Assembly (NCBI RefSeq): GCF_020164555.1
Contig: NZ_JAIQZB010000019.1
Coordinates: forward strand, 41,012 to 79,784
DNA: 38,773 nucleotides
Reading direction: 5' to 3'
Source of the DNA: Salegentibacter lacus
GTDB lineage: Bacteria; Bacteroidota; Bacteroidia; Flavobacteriales; Flavobacteriaceae
The notes below the pieces were generated by a model. That model saw nothing but the letters and a program-made list of their open reading frames with translations, had not been told where the DNA came from and did not search any database. Positions 28,776 to 35,862 of this stretch are shown in pieces. Each line of letters starts with the position of its first letter. The first letter of the stretch is position 1. The position numbers and the translations under genes were made by a program.

Positions 28776-29169
28776 AATATTAGTTAATTTTGACCATAAA
28801 GATAAAAACAAATTGGCGGTATGCTAAATCCACACCCGCTAATGTTTTATTAAATATGAAAGACTCCATCAGGTTTTAAAGGAGATAGAGCTAAAAAAAT
28901 CAACTTCTAAAAAACTGAAAATTTTTCTTCTGCTTCTAGATTTTAAAATTTTAACTTTTAACCCGCTACTTTGGAATACTTTTTTAATAACATCTACGTT
29001 CTTTGAACAGACTGATGTGAAGTGGTAATATGCTGAAATTTAGATTTATAAGCTACGAAATGTTAAAATTTACATTCTCAAGACTAAATAATCTAATTAA
29101 CCGGAATATTTTGTATGTTGGCATCACATTTGGAATAAATTAACAGAACATTAATTTTAAACAACGTGT
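28776..29169. other. Intergenic region between gpmI and an L,D-transpeptidase gene
   Basis: About 390 bp of very AT-rich DNA hold the divergent leaders of gpmI and the small L,D-transpeptidase gene. No open frame with coding character was found. A weak -7-like TATCTTTA sits before gpmI (minus strand, 28804-28797), and CACATTTG before the rightward gene (29125-29132); neither has a well-placed TTG partner. Confidence 0.4.
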
Positions 29170-29913
29170 ATGATTTATAGACTTCTGACTGTATTTGCCG
29201 TAATGACCTTCTCTTTTGCATTTACAACTACAGATAATTTAGATTCCAATCTTGAAAATTTAGGAATAGAGGCAGACGCTTCATCGGTTTCTGAAGAAAA
29301 TACCAAAACAAGTTTTGAAATTAAAGTCGCTAATCTTTACAGCGAATTTTCTACAAATAATAGCAGTATCCCTACAATGCCTGTTTTTGAAAAAGCTATG
29401 AAAGGCTATGACCAACTCGAAGAAAAAGGAAAAGTAGGAAAGAAAATACTTACCGTAATAGATTTCGGGCTTTCTTCTACCAAAAAACGTATGTGGATTA
29501 TGAATATGGAAACAAAAGAAGTATTGTTTAATACGTATGTTTCCCACGGAAAAAATACCGGTGGTGAATTCGCTACCAAATTTTCTAATACAGTGAATTC
29601 TCTGCAAAGTTCACTTGGTTTCTACGTTACCGCTGAAACTTACTATGGAAAAAACGGATTATCGCTTTTTATTGATGGAATGGAAAAAGGCTTCAACAGC
29701 AACGCGCGTAAGCGTTACGTGGTGATTCACGGCGCCGATTATGCAGAACCTAATTTTATAGATAGATTAGGAAGATTGGGAAGAAGCTACGGATGTCCCG
29801 CGGTACCAAATACAATCGCTAAAGATGTGATAGATACTATTAAAGAAGAATCCGTAGTATATATTCACAAAAACGATAAAAACTATTTAAATAATTCTTC
29901 GCTGCTTAATTAA
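29170..29913 (+). CDS. Murein L,D-transpeptidase catalytic-domain protein (YkuD_2 type)
   Basis: The 247-residue protein has a signal peptide (residues 1-18, ending FAFTTT). After a linker, the catalytic domain shows LTVIDFGLSSTKKRMWIMNM, VSHGKNTGG, YVVIHGADYA (His ~187) and GRSYGCPAVP (Ser ~206, Cys ~209), the H...SxGC pattern of L,D-transpeptidases. It is the short, single-domain family common in Bacteroidota, acting in the periplasm on peptidoglycan cross-links or on attachment of proteins. It is convergent with a second, unrelated-length L,D-transpeptidase, and the two stop codons overlap by 4 bp. Confidence 0.93.
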   Translation: MIYRLLTVFAVMTFSFAFTTTDNLDSNLENLGIEADASSVSEENTKTSFEIKVANLYSEFSTNNSSIPTMPVFEKAMKGYDQLEEKGKVGKKILTVIDFGLSSTKKRMWIMNMETKEVLFNTYVSHGKNTGGEFATKFSNTVNSLQSSLGFYVTAETYYGKNGLSLFIDGMEKGFNSNARKRYVVIHGADYAEPNFIDRLGRLGRSYGCPAVPNTIAKDVIDTIKEESVVYIHKNDKNYLNNSSLLN

Positions 29914-31553
29914 TTCGCAGAAAGTAATTTATAGATGGCAGCATCTCTTTTGTAGACATCTTCTGCAAAATGGGTGCTGCCATTTTCGTTCCAGGCCGTC
30001 CAGTAGAGATGGTGTACTTTTACTTTTTGTGTAATTTTTATCGTGGTTGTCTTACCCGAATCAAGAATTTCTTTAATCTTTTCCTCATCATATTCCGGTT
30101 GATCGCTCAACAGCATCTTCGCCAAATCCAACACATCCTGCACCCTTACACAACCCGAACTTTGCGCCCTTAGATTTTTGTTAAAAAGCGATTTTGAAGG
30201 GGTATCGTGCAAATAGATCATGTACTTATTAGGATAGATAATCTTCACCAATCCAAGCGGATTTGCCGGTCCGGCTTCCTGCCTAAAAGTATAGCCTTTT
30301 ACTTCAGAGGAAGACCAGTTAACTTCACTGGTAGATAATCTGTTTCCTGAACGATCAAAGATGCTGTAATTCTTTTTTGAAATATAATCGGGATCTTTAG
30401 CTGCTGAAGGAATTACATCTTTGCGCTTAATAGTAGGAGGGATGGTCCAGGTGGGGTTATAGACTATATGTTCAATTTCTTCAGAAAAAACGGGGGTTTT
30501 CCTGGCTTCAGTACCAACCATCGTGCGATGCGTTGCTACAGTATCGCCATTCCTCACAAAGTGTAAGCGGTAATTCGCAATATTCACTACAATATGTTGA
30601 TCACCAAGATTTTTGGGATACCAGCGCCAGCGTTCTAAATTAACCAGAATTTGTTCCAGGCGTTCCTGGTAAGTTTTATTCAGGGTCTTTATTGTGCCGC
30701 CCCCAATCACACCATCGGTTTCTATTCCATACTTTTCCTGAAATTTCTTTACCGCTTCCTGTAATGGTTTTTCATAAGTAATTGCACTGTCTACGATCTC
30801 TTGCTGCCAATACCCTAGTTCTTTTAAACGTTGTTTTATATTAGGAATACGTTCATCTTTTTCATCAGCTTTTATGCTTTCTCCTTCTTCGGAAACAAAC
30901 GTGGGATCTTCTTGATTTCTAGCAAGTTTTCGGTATTCTTTTAAAGACCGTTTTAAACCCTTATAAACTTCATGTTTTGGAACTACAGAGTCTATTGCAG
31001 CAAGGATATTTTTCTGCCGAACTCCATAATCCAGAAGTCCGGGAAGATCAATTTTATTGCTTTCTACCCCCCAGATATCATAAATTTCAGCAGGGTTTAG
31101 TTTTCCCGAATTATAATCTGAAGCCAGCGCAAAAAATGCATCCGTTAGAATGATTTCAGTTAAACTACGTTCCTCATCATCTAATTCTGATAAATTGGTA
31201 AGGGAGTTTTTTAAATAAGATAAATGATAATCTTTAGGTTCGAGTCCGTCTTCAGTTGCTCTTTCAATGCTTCGGTAGAGATCTTCCCGCAAGGCTCTTT
31301 CGGTCCAGATTGGGGTGTAATCCCTTTTTGAATAAATTGAGTCCAGTAAATTAGCGTGCTGCAAATCAATAGTTCCAACCGAATTTAAAACTCCAGGAAA
31401 TTTTTTGGCGATCAATTCAGCAGATGCCAGTTTCTCAATGACTTCTGCTTCTTCCTCTTTGGCGGTTTCAATTCCCGGCTTCCGGTCTTTATCATCCCCA
31501 CAGGAAATAAAAAATACAAAAGCAAAGAGCATTAAAAATTTAAAAAACTTCAT
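29910..31553 (-). CDS. YcbB/LdtD-type L,D-transpeptidase lipoprotein
   Basis: The 547-residue protein has a lipoprotein signal (start MKFFKFLMLFAFVFFISCG, lipobox FISC), a ~200-residue helical scaffold, a PG-binding-1 domain (IKQRLKELGYW ... KKFQEKYGIETDGVIGGGTIKTLN) and a C-terminal YkuD domain with IHVV-type IVVNIANYRLHFV, NPTWTIPPTI, and HDTPSKSLFN followed by RAQSSGCVRV (Cys ~468). This is the LdtD/YcbB architecture, which forms 3-3 cross-links in peptidoglycan. The ATG at 31553 is chosen because it starts the lipoprotein signal; another ATG lies 18 bp upstream. It follows the GNAT gene by 42 bp and may share the clpP transcript. Confidence 0.93.
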   Translation of the reverse strand: MKFFKFLMLFAFVFFISCGDDKDRKPGIETAKEEEAEVIEKLASAELIAKKFPGVLNSVGTIDLQHANLLDSIYSKRDYTPIWTERALREDLYRSIERATEDGLEPKDYHLSYLKNSLTNLSELDDEERSLTEIILTDAFFALASDYNSGKLNPAEIYDIWGVESNKIDLPGLLDYGVRQKNILAAIDSVVPKHEVYKGLKRSLKEYRKLARNQEDPTFVSEEGESIKADEKDERIPNIKQRLKELGYWQQEIVDSAITYEKPLQEAVKKFQEKYGIETDGVIGGGTIKTLNKTYQERLEQILVNLERWRWYPKNLGDQHIVVNIANYRLHFVRNGDTVATHRTMVGTEARKTPVFSEEIEHIVYNPTWTIPPTIKRKDVIPSAAKDPDYISKKNYSIFDRSGNRLSTSEVNWSSSEVKGYTFRQEAGPANPLGLVKIIYPNKYMIYLHDTPSKSLFNKNLRAQSSGCVRVQDVLDLAKMLLSDQPEYDEEKIKEILDSGKTTTIKITQKVKVHHLYWTAWNENGSTHFAEDVYKRDAAIYKLLSAN

Positions 31554-31595
31554 AGGAAAAAGCAGGTTCATTGATCTTTTGGGGTAAAATAGGGG

Positions 31596-31877
31596 TTAAG
31601 CTCTTACATCTTGATAAGACTCATTGCGGTCAAATTGCACTTCGGCAAAAGGACACAATGGATCTATTTTGTATTTGTTTTCACGAGCAAAATCTACACT
31701 ATGCGCTAAAAGTTTAGTGGCAATTCCCTGGCCTTCCAATTCCGGTCTTACCTCGGTGTGGTCTATAGTAAGAATATCTCCGGGTTTCTTGGTGTAGGTA
31801 AGCTCTGCGTAAATGCCTTTTTCGTCTTCTACGAAGAACATTCCGCGGCTATCGTTTTCGCGATGTTTAATATCCAT
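31596..31877 (-). CDS. Small GNAT-fold N-acetyltransferase (YidJ/Acetyltransf_CG type)
   Basis: The 93-residue protein matches the minimal GNAT family: AELTYTK near residue 25, IDHTEVRPELEGQGIATKLL (acetyl-CoA pyrophosphate loop variant EGQGIA), a helix with AHSVDFARENKYKI and a C-terminal PLCPFAEVQFDRN. The family binds CoA; substrates are generally unknown. It lies 4 bp downstream of clpP, so translational coupling is likely. Confidence 0.9.
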   Translation of the reverse strand: MDIKHRENDSRGMFFVEDEKGIYAELTYTKKPGDILTIDHTEVRPELEGQGIATKLLAHSVDFARENKYKIDPLCPFAEVQFDRNESYQDVRA

Positions 31878-31881
31878 ATTC

Positions 31882-32433
31882 TTATTCCTTAAAAATACCG
31901 TCTACAATTCCGTAATCCTGAGATTCCTGGGCATCCATCCAGTAATCACGATTAAAATCCTTAAGTACTTTTTCCTGGGTTTGCCCACAGTTTTCAGCAA
32001 GAATTTTAGCACTTAACTCTCTTGTTTTTAAGATCTCGTTAGCCTGAATTTCAATATTTGAAGCCTGGCCTCTGGCACCGCCCATAGGCTGATGAATCAT
32101 CACCTTTCCGTGAGTTTGTATAAATCTTCTGCCTTTGGTTCCTCCCGAAAGCAAAATAGATCCCATTGAAGCGGCTAAACCACTGCAAATAGTAGAAACG
32201 GGGCTTTTAAGGCTTTGCATGGTATCGTAAATTGCAAATCCATCGGTTACGTAGCCGCCGGGACTATTGATAAAAAACTGAATTTCATCATCGCCTTCCA
32301 TATCAAGGTATAGCAGCCTGTCTATAACGTGTTTTGCAGATTTGTCGTTTACTTCACCCCAAAGAAAAACTTTGCGTTCTTTAAGGAATTTTGCGTCTAT
32401 TAGGTCCTGGGTTTTACCGGGTTTATTGCTCAT
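31882..32433 (-). CDS. clpP: ClpP-family serine protease, likely a second paralogue
   Basis: The 183-residue protein has the ClpP fold and an intact triad: Ser89 (SGLAASMGS), His114 (VMIHQPMGG) and Asp163 (FNRDYWM). The INSPGGYVTDGFAIYDTM region is also typical. It is shorter than usual housekeeping ClpP of this phylum (~215-225 aa), lacking most of the propeptide-like N-terminus, and it carries FLWGEVND where housekeeping ClpP reads FLG.PVDD. I infer it is a ClpP paralogue paired with a GNAT gene. No clpX is adjacent. The promoter was not identified. Confidence 0.9.
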   Translation of the reverse strand: MSNKPGKTQDLIDAKFLKERKVFLWGEVNDKSAKHVIDRLLYLDMEGDDEIQFFINSPGGYVTDGFAIYDTMQSLKSPVSTICSGLAASMGSILLSGGTKGRRFIQTHGKVMIHQPMGGARGQASNIEIQANEILKTRELSAKILAENCGQTQEKVLKDFNRDYWMDAQESQDYGIVDGIFKE

Positions 32434-32599
32434 AAAAAATAATTTTAAAATGTATACTGTTAGGCATTAAAAATAAGATTTATTTGTCGGAACACTTGTT
32501 TTTTCTTTACCCATTTAACAAGATTTTATCGCTTCAATCTGGTTTTTTGCTGAATACAAGCCAAATAGGAAAATGCAGCCTAAAAAGTTCAATTTTCCT

Positions 32600-32631
32600 T
32601 TGGATTTTGAAAGCTTTAAACTTTATATTTG
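32600..32631 (+). promoter_or_regulatory. Promoter of the tRNA-Gly gene
   Basis: TTG at 32600-32602, a 21-bp spacer and TATATTTG at 32624-32631 match the TTG-N17..23-TANNTTTG consensus. The -7 element ends 8 bp before the mature tRNA 5' end. Confidence 0.75.
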
Positions 32632-32639
32632 CAGAGCAG

Positions 32640-32712
32640 GCGGGAGTAGCTCAGTTGGTAGAGCGTCAGCCTTCCAAGCTGAATGTCGCCGGTTCGAACC
32701 CGGTCTCCCGCT
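32640..32712 (+). tRNA. tRNA-Gly (anticodon TCC)
   Basis: The 73-base sequence folds as a cloverleaf: acceptor GCGGGAG/CTCCCGC, D stem GCTC/GAGC, anticodon stem TCAGC/GCTGA with loop CTTCCAA (anticodon TCC, reading GGA and probably other GGN codons), T stem GCCGG/CCGGT with loop TTCGAAC, and discriminator T. The CCA end is not encoded directly (the genome continues CAACC). Confidence 0.97.
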
Positions 32713-32720
32713 CAACCAAA

Positions 32721-32749
32721 AACCTCAACAGAAACGTTGGGGTTTTTTT
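32721..32749 (+). terminator. Intrinsic terminator of the tRNA-Gly gene
   Basis: The stem aacctcaac / gttggggtt (9 bp, one G-T pair) with a 6-base loop is followed by a run of T. It begins 9 bp after the tRNA. Confidence 0.85.
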
Positions 32750-32891
32750 ATGGAAAAAGAATCTGAAAAGAAAACCACCGGGTGGGAATCCTGTCCCCGT
32801 TAGAACTTGAACCGGCTATCCTATATAGTTTTTTTTACGCCATCCTGAATTTATTTCAGAATCTAAGTTGATAATATTTAAAAATATATTA

Positions 32892-32934
32892 AAACTGAAA
32901 CTAGCCTACCTGAACGGACGAGTAGGTTCAGTTT
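32892..32934. repeat. Nested hairpin element
   Basis: Outer arms aaactgaa (32892-32899) and ttcagttt (32927-32934), and inner arms cctac (32905-32909) and gtagg (32922-32926), are exact complements and nested. It is not followed by a T run, so it is not a simple terminator. Confidence 0.55.
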
Positions 32935-32959
32935 GACGAAATTAGACAACTCCGATCTG

Positions 32960-33018
32960 CGGCCACCCTGCCCGACTTCGTCTTTCAGGCGGGCTCCCCT
33001 TGAAAAAAGGGGAGGAGC
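32960..33018. repeat. Dispersed intergenic repeat, left copy
   Basis: This aligns with 36161-36214: both share cggcc, cccgacttcgtc, a G/C-rich core, cttgaaaaa and a ggaggagc or gaaggagc end. The left copy contains the perfect hairpin ctcccctt-gaaa-aaggggag. The two copies bracket the riboswitch operon. Confidence 0.65.
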
Positions 33019-33265
33019 TTTAATTTTCTTTAAAAGAAGATAGATGGTAAATTAAAAACTCCCATCCTTTTTAAGGAAGGGGAATTGAATTCAGCTTTAC
33101 TGAAGAAAGGGTTGGTTACACCCTTGTTAATAAAATAGATGAAACTATAGAATATTATATTATTTTCAAACAGAGAAAAACTTTCCTCTTCCTTCTTTAT
33201 TTTGTATTTTCCCTTCAGATAATTCGTTAAATTAATAGTATTAAGATTTAATATAACCAGATAAA

Positions 33266-33345
33266 TTCACGCACGGGGTGCCGCAAGGCTGAGATAACAC
33301 CCGAAAACCTGATTTGGATAATGCCAACGTAGGGATGCAGGATTA
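33266..33345 (+). promoter_or_regulatory. TPP (THI-element) riboswitch
   Basis: The conserved aptamer is read directly: acggggtgcc, ggctgagataacaccc, aaacctgat, tggataatgccaacg and tagggatgc. These are the signature segments of the thiamine-pyrophosphate aptamer (P2/P3 with CTGAGA, P4/P5 with the ggataatgcca core). It lies 78 bp before the start of a four-gene operon. TPP binding is expected to reduce expression through the terminator directly downstream. Confidence 0.95.
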
Positions 33346-33361
33346 AAATTTCCATTTTAAG

Positions 33362-33410
33362 ACTCCATGTTTTTCGGCATTTTCCGGGTAGCGTGGAGTT
33401 TTTCTTTTTT
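33362..33410 (+). terminator. Riboswitch expression-platform terminator
   Basis: The stem actccatg (33362-33369) pairs with cgtggagt (33392-33399), 8 bp with one G-T pair and a 22-base loop, followed by ttttctttttt. Its position between the TPP aptamer and the first gene indicates control by termination. Confidence 0.85.
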
Positions 33411-33422
33411 AAAAAAATAAAG

Positions 33423-34148
33423 ATGGAAATTGAAAAAAGCAGCAGATTTGAGTTACTCCCCGTAGATCATCAGAACTGGCAAAACCGGGAAGAATGGTTT
33501 TTTAACCGCAAACATACAGATACCTACGAGCAGTGGTACGAAGGCCGTTACAAGCGTGCCGAGGTCTGGCAAAAGAAGGTGATGGAGCAACTTGTCTCTA
33601 AAGATAATCGGGTGAAAACCTTGTTGGAGTTTGGATGTGGGACCACGCGCTTTACAAGATGGTGGGAAGAAATCGGGATCGAAGCTACCGGTGGCGATAT
33701 CTCCCCGCTTATGCTATCGCAGGCCGTCCATTTATTTAAAGGCGATCTTGTGATGGCAGATTCTCATTATATGCCTTTTAAAGATCATACTTTTGATTCT
33801 TTGGCCTTTATTACCACTTTTGAATATTATAAAGATCCCGTAAAAGTTATCCGGGAGGCGGCTAGGGTTGCAAAATACGGTATAGCATTGGGAATGATGA
33901 ACAGAAATTCTACCAAAGTAGTCCGCCGTCGGATCCAGGAAATTTTTGGGGCCAATCCATTTTATCTTACTGCAACTTTTTACTCTCCCAAAAGACTAAC
34001 CAAAATCATAGAGGAAGCTCTTCAGGGTAGAGAATATAGTATAGAATGGTCTTGCACAGGATTACCGAAATGGTTTCCGGTTCAGCAATGGGGTTTGCCT
34101 TACGGTGATTTTTTCGGACTATATGTGAAATTTAAAGATGTACAATAA
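33423..34148 (+). CDS. Riboswitch-controlled class I SAM-dependent methyltransferase
   Basis: The 241-residue protein has a Methyltransf_11-type fold: motif I LLEFGCGTTRFT (residues ~67-78), acidic Asp92 in TGGDISP, MADSHYMPFKDHTFDSLAFI and FEYYKDPVKVIREAARV. The N-terminal ~55 residues are rich in Trp and Tyr and may form part of the substrate lid. I start at the ATG at 33423: the frame opens at a GTG (33393) that lies inside the terminator stem and adds only FFFFKK-like residues. Its stop overlaps the next start (TAATG). Together with the Trm112-like protein at the end of the operon it may form a methyltransferase-activator pair. The substrate is unknown; the riboswitch suggests a thiamine-related compound. 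Confidence 0.9.
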   Translation: MEIEKSSRFELLPVDHQNWQNREEWFFNRKHTDTYEQWYEGRYKRAEVWQKKVMEQLVSKDNRVKTLLEFGCGTTRFTRWWEEIGIEATGGDISPLMLSQAVHLFKGDLVMADSHYMPFKDHTFDSLAFITTFEYYKDPVKVIREAARVAKYGIALGMMNRNSTKVVRRRIQEIFGANPFYLTATFYSPKRLTKIIEEALQGREYSIEWSCTGLPKWFPVQQWGLPYGDFFGLYVKFKDVQ

Positions 34149-35203
34149 TGTGTGAAAAATTAGGAAAAATAGCCGAAGCAGAATTAGAAGGATTTATTCT
34201 GGAAAACTGTGGTCACTTTCGAAAAGAAGTCAGTACAAAACCCGGGTTTGGAGTAGATGTGTCATTAGTAGATTTACCCAATGAGCTGGCCTTGATATCT
34301 ACCAGCGATCCTCTTTCGCTAATTCCCTCGCTTGGACTTGAAGAATCAGCCTGGCTTTCTGTACATCTTATGGCTAACGATATGGCGACTACAGGTTTTT
34401 CTCCGCAATATGCTCAAATGGTCCTGAATCTCCCGGCATCACTTAGCAGGGAAGATTTTAAAACTTACTGGAACTATATTCATCAATTCTGTAAAGAAAT
34501 TGGGGTAGCCATAACCGGTGGACATACCGGGTTTGTAGAAGGACAAAATTCAACAATTTCAGGAGGAGGAACTTTTTTTAGTGTCGCTCCCAAAAAAGAA
34601 ATTGTTTTATCTAACAGGGCAGAAGTTAACGATGTAATCCTGGTGACAAAAACCTGTGCCTTGTCGTCTACCGCTTTATTGACCATGAGTTTTCCGGAAA
34701 CAATAGTAAATAAACTGGGAAGAGAAACCTATGAGGCAGGATGCGAAATATTTAAACAAACTTCCTGTTTAAAAGACGGACTTTCGGCAGCAGGAACGAA
34801 TCACAAATTCCCGGAAATTCACGCGATGCACGATGTAACGGAAGGTGGTGTAATGGGGGCTATATATGAAATGGTTAAAGCCTCGGGAAAAGGAGCCCTT
34901 ATTTATGATGAAGCCTTACCGGTTAATTTCTGGCAAAAGGAAGTTTGCGAGTTATTCGAACTGGATTACAGGGAAATTATTGGCGCTGGTTCAATGATAA
35001 TTTCCTGCGAGAAAGGAAAAGAGCAGGAGGTAATCTCACGTTTAAAAAATGAAAATATAGCCTGTACAGCCGTGGGTGAAATTAAAGATGAAGAAGAGGG
35101 GATTAAAATTACTAAAGGTGATGAAGTGAAAGACTTAATCTATAAAACCGAAGACCCTTACTGGAAAGCCTTCTTTACGGCTATTAAATCAGGTTGGAAA
35201 TGA
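34148..35203 (+). CDS. AIR-synthase superfamily protein (HypE/ThiL/SelD-like)
   Basis: The 351-residue protein has the two-domain PurM/AIR-synthase fold. Visible markers are GFGVDVSLVDL (residues ~33-43, in place of the GIGDDAAV loop), STSDPLSL with Asp54, VHLMANDMATTGFSP (Asn77-Asp78), ITGGHTGFVEG, a central CALSSTALL and DVTEGGVMGAIYEM. The superfamily uses ATP to activate or phosphorylate a substrate: ThiL phosphorylates thiamine monophosphate, HypE dehydrates a carbamoyl thiol, PurM closes an imidazole ring. The N-terminal loop differs from ThiL, so I do not call it thiL. Its start and stop overlap the neighbours, so it is translated as part of the operon. Confidence 0.88.
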   Translation: MCEKLGKIAEAELEGFILENCGHFRKEVSTKPGFGVDVSLVDLPNELALISTSDPLSLIPSLGLEESAWLSVHLMANDMATTGFSPQYAQMVLNLPASLSREDFKTYWNYIHQFCKEIGVAITGGHTGFVEGQNSTISGGGTFFSVAPKKEIVLSNRAEVNDVILVTKTCALSSTALLTMSFPETIVNKLGRETYEAGCEIFKQTSCLKDGLSAAGTNHKFPEIHAMHDVTEGGVMGAIYEMVKASGKGALIYDEALPVNFWQKEVCELFELDYREIIGAGSMIISCEKGKEQEVISRLKNENIACTAVGEIKDEEEGIKITKGDEVKDLIYKTEDPYWKAFFTAIKSGWK

Positions 35204-35862
35204 TGGAAATTAAAGGAATAAAAAAAGGGGTTTACCTTGTGATAGACCCACAGATGGAAGAGGCAGTTTTAATAAATAAGCTGCAGCAAATTCTGAATAA
35301 GAGTCAAATTGCTGCCATTCAGGTATGGGATAATTTTCAAAATATTGAAAACCAGGTTTCCCTGATTAATAGAATCTGTGAGCTTTGTCGGGCAACCGGC
35401 ACCCCTGTTTTGCTAAACAATAACTGGAAACTTTTAAACCTGACGGATGCAGACGGGGTTCATTTTGACGAAATACCCATTGAATTGAGAACGATTAAAA
35501 AAGGGATTCCTGAGAATTCTTTGCTTGGATTAACCTGTAATAACAATCTGGATACTGTAAAATGGGCCGATAGGAATAAGTTAGATTATATTTCCTTTTG
35601 TTCAATCTTCCCATCCACAACCGCAAATAGTTGTGATTTGGTGGATTTTGAGATTATTAAAAAAGCCAGGCTATTAACAAAAATGCCAATATTCCTGGCT
35701 GGGGGAATTAAGCCTGCAAATATGTATTTGCTAAAAGAATTGGATTTTGAGGGTGTTGCAGTGATTTCAGGAATAATGAGCGCTAAAAATCCTTCGACTT
35801 CCGCAGAAAATTATAATTCAGAATTTAAAAAAATAAAAAATGAGAGCTTCAACAATAGATAA
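35200..35862 (+). CDS. ThiE/TenI-fold protein, divergent
   Basis: The 220-residue protein is a TIM-barrel related to thiamine-phosphate synthase and the thiazole tautomerase TenI: DADGVHFDE (~83-91), LLGLTCNNNLD, DYISFCSIFPSTT (~129-141), PIFLAGGIKPANM (~163-175) and GVAVISGIMSA (~185-195). It lacks the ThiE QLRxK motif: the matching strand reads IQVWDNFQN, so the Arg and Lys that hold HMP-pyrophosphate are missing, and the VHLGQ(E/D)D motif is VHFDE. Catalysis as ThiE is therefore doubtful; a TenI-like or altered-substrate role fits better. The start is the ATG overlapping the upstream stop (ATGA at 35200). The last 23 bp overlap the Trm112-like gene. Confidence 0.85.
   Translation: MMEIKGIKKGVYLVIDPQMEEAVLINKLQQILNKSQIAAIQVWDNFQNIENQVSLINRICELCRATGTPVLLNNNWKLLNLTDADGVHFDEIPIELRTIKKGIPENSLLGLTCNNNLDTVKWADRNKLDYISFCSIFPSTTANSCDLVDFEIIKKARLLTKMPIFLAGGIKPANMYLLKELDFEGVAVISGIMSAKNPSTSAENYNSEFKKIKNESFNNR

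Larger units (their letters stand above)
32750..33265. other. Intergenic region rich in dispersed-repeat remnants, before the riboswitch
   Basis: About 500 bp without a credible gene. From left to right it holds catcctgaatttatttcaga (32841-32860), of a kind I associate with dispersed repeats in this phylum; a nested hairpin (32892-32934); a repeat copy matching one at 36161; another palindrome-like copy (33056-33110); and an AT-rich stretch before the riboswitch. The promoter of the riboswitch operon must lie in its last ~100 bp; no exact TANNTTTG was seen. Confidence 0.6.

Noticed and set aside
32484-32810. Two open frames of 76 and 108 codons across the tRNA-Gly gene
   Set aside because: Both run through the tRNA promoter, tRNA and terminator; their protein has no family features.
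32905-32931. Pseudoknot formed by cctac-ctgaa and gtagg-ttcag
   Set aside because: With no linker bases between the stems it is geometrically unlikely; the nested hairpin using aaactgaa explains the pairing better.
34148-35203. Calling the AIR-synthase-like gene selD or hypE
   Set aside because: No Sec/Cys-containing N-terminal loop of SelD is seen and no hydrogenase maturation genes are near; the C-terminal Cys motif of HypE is absent.
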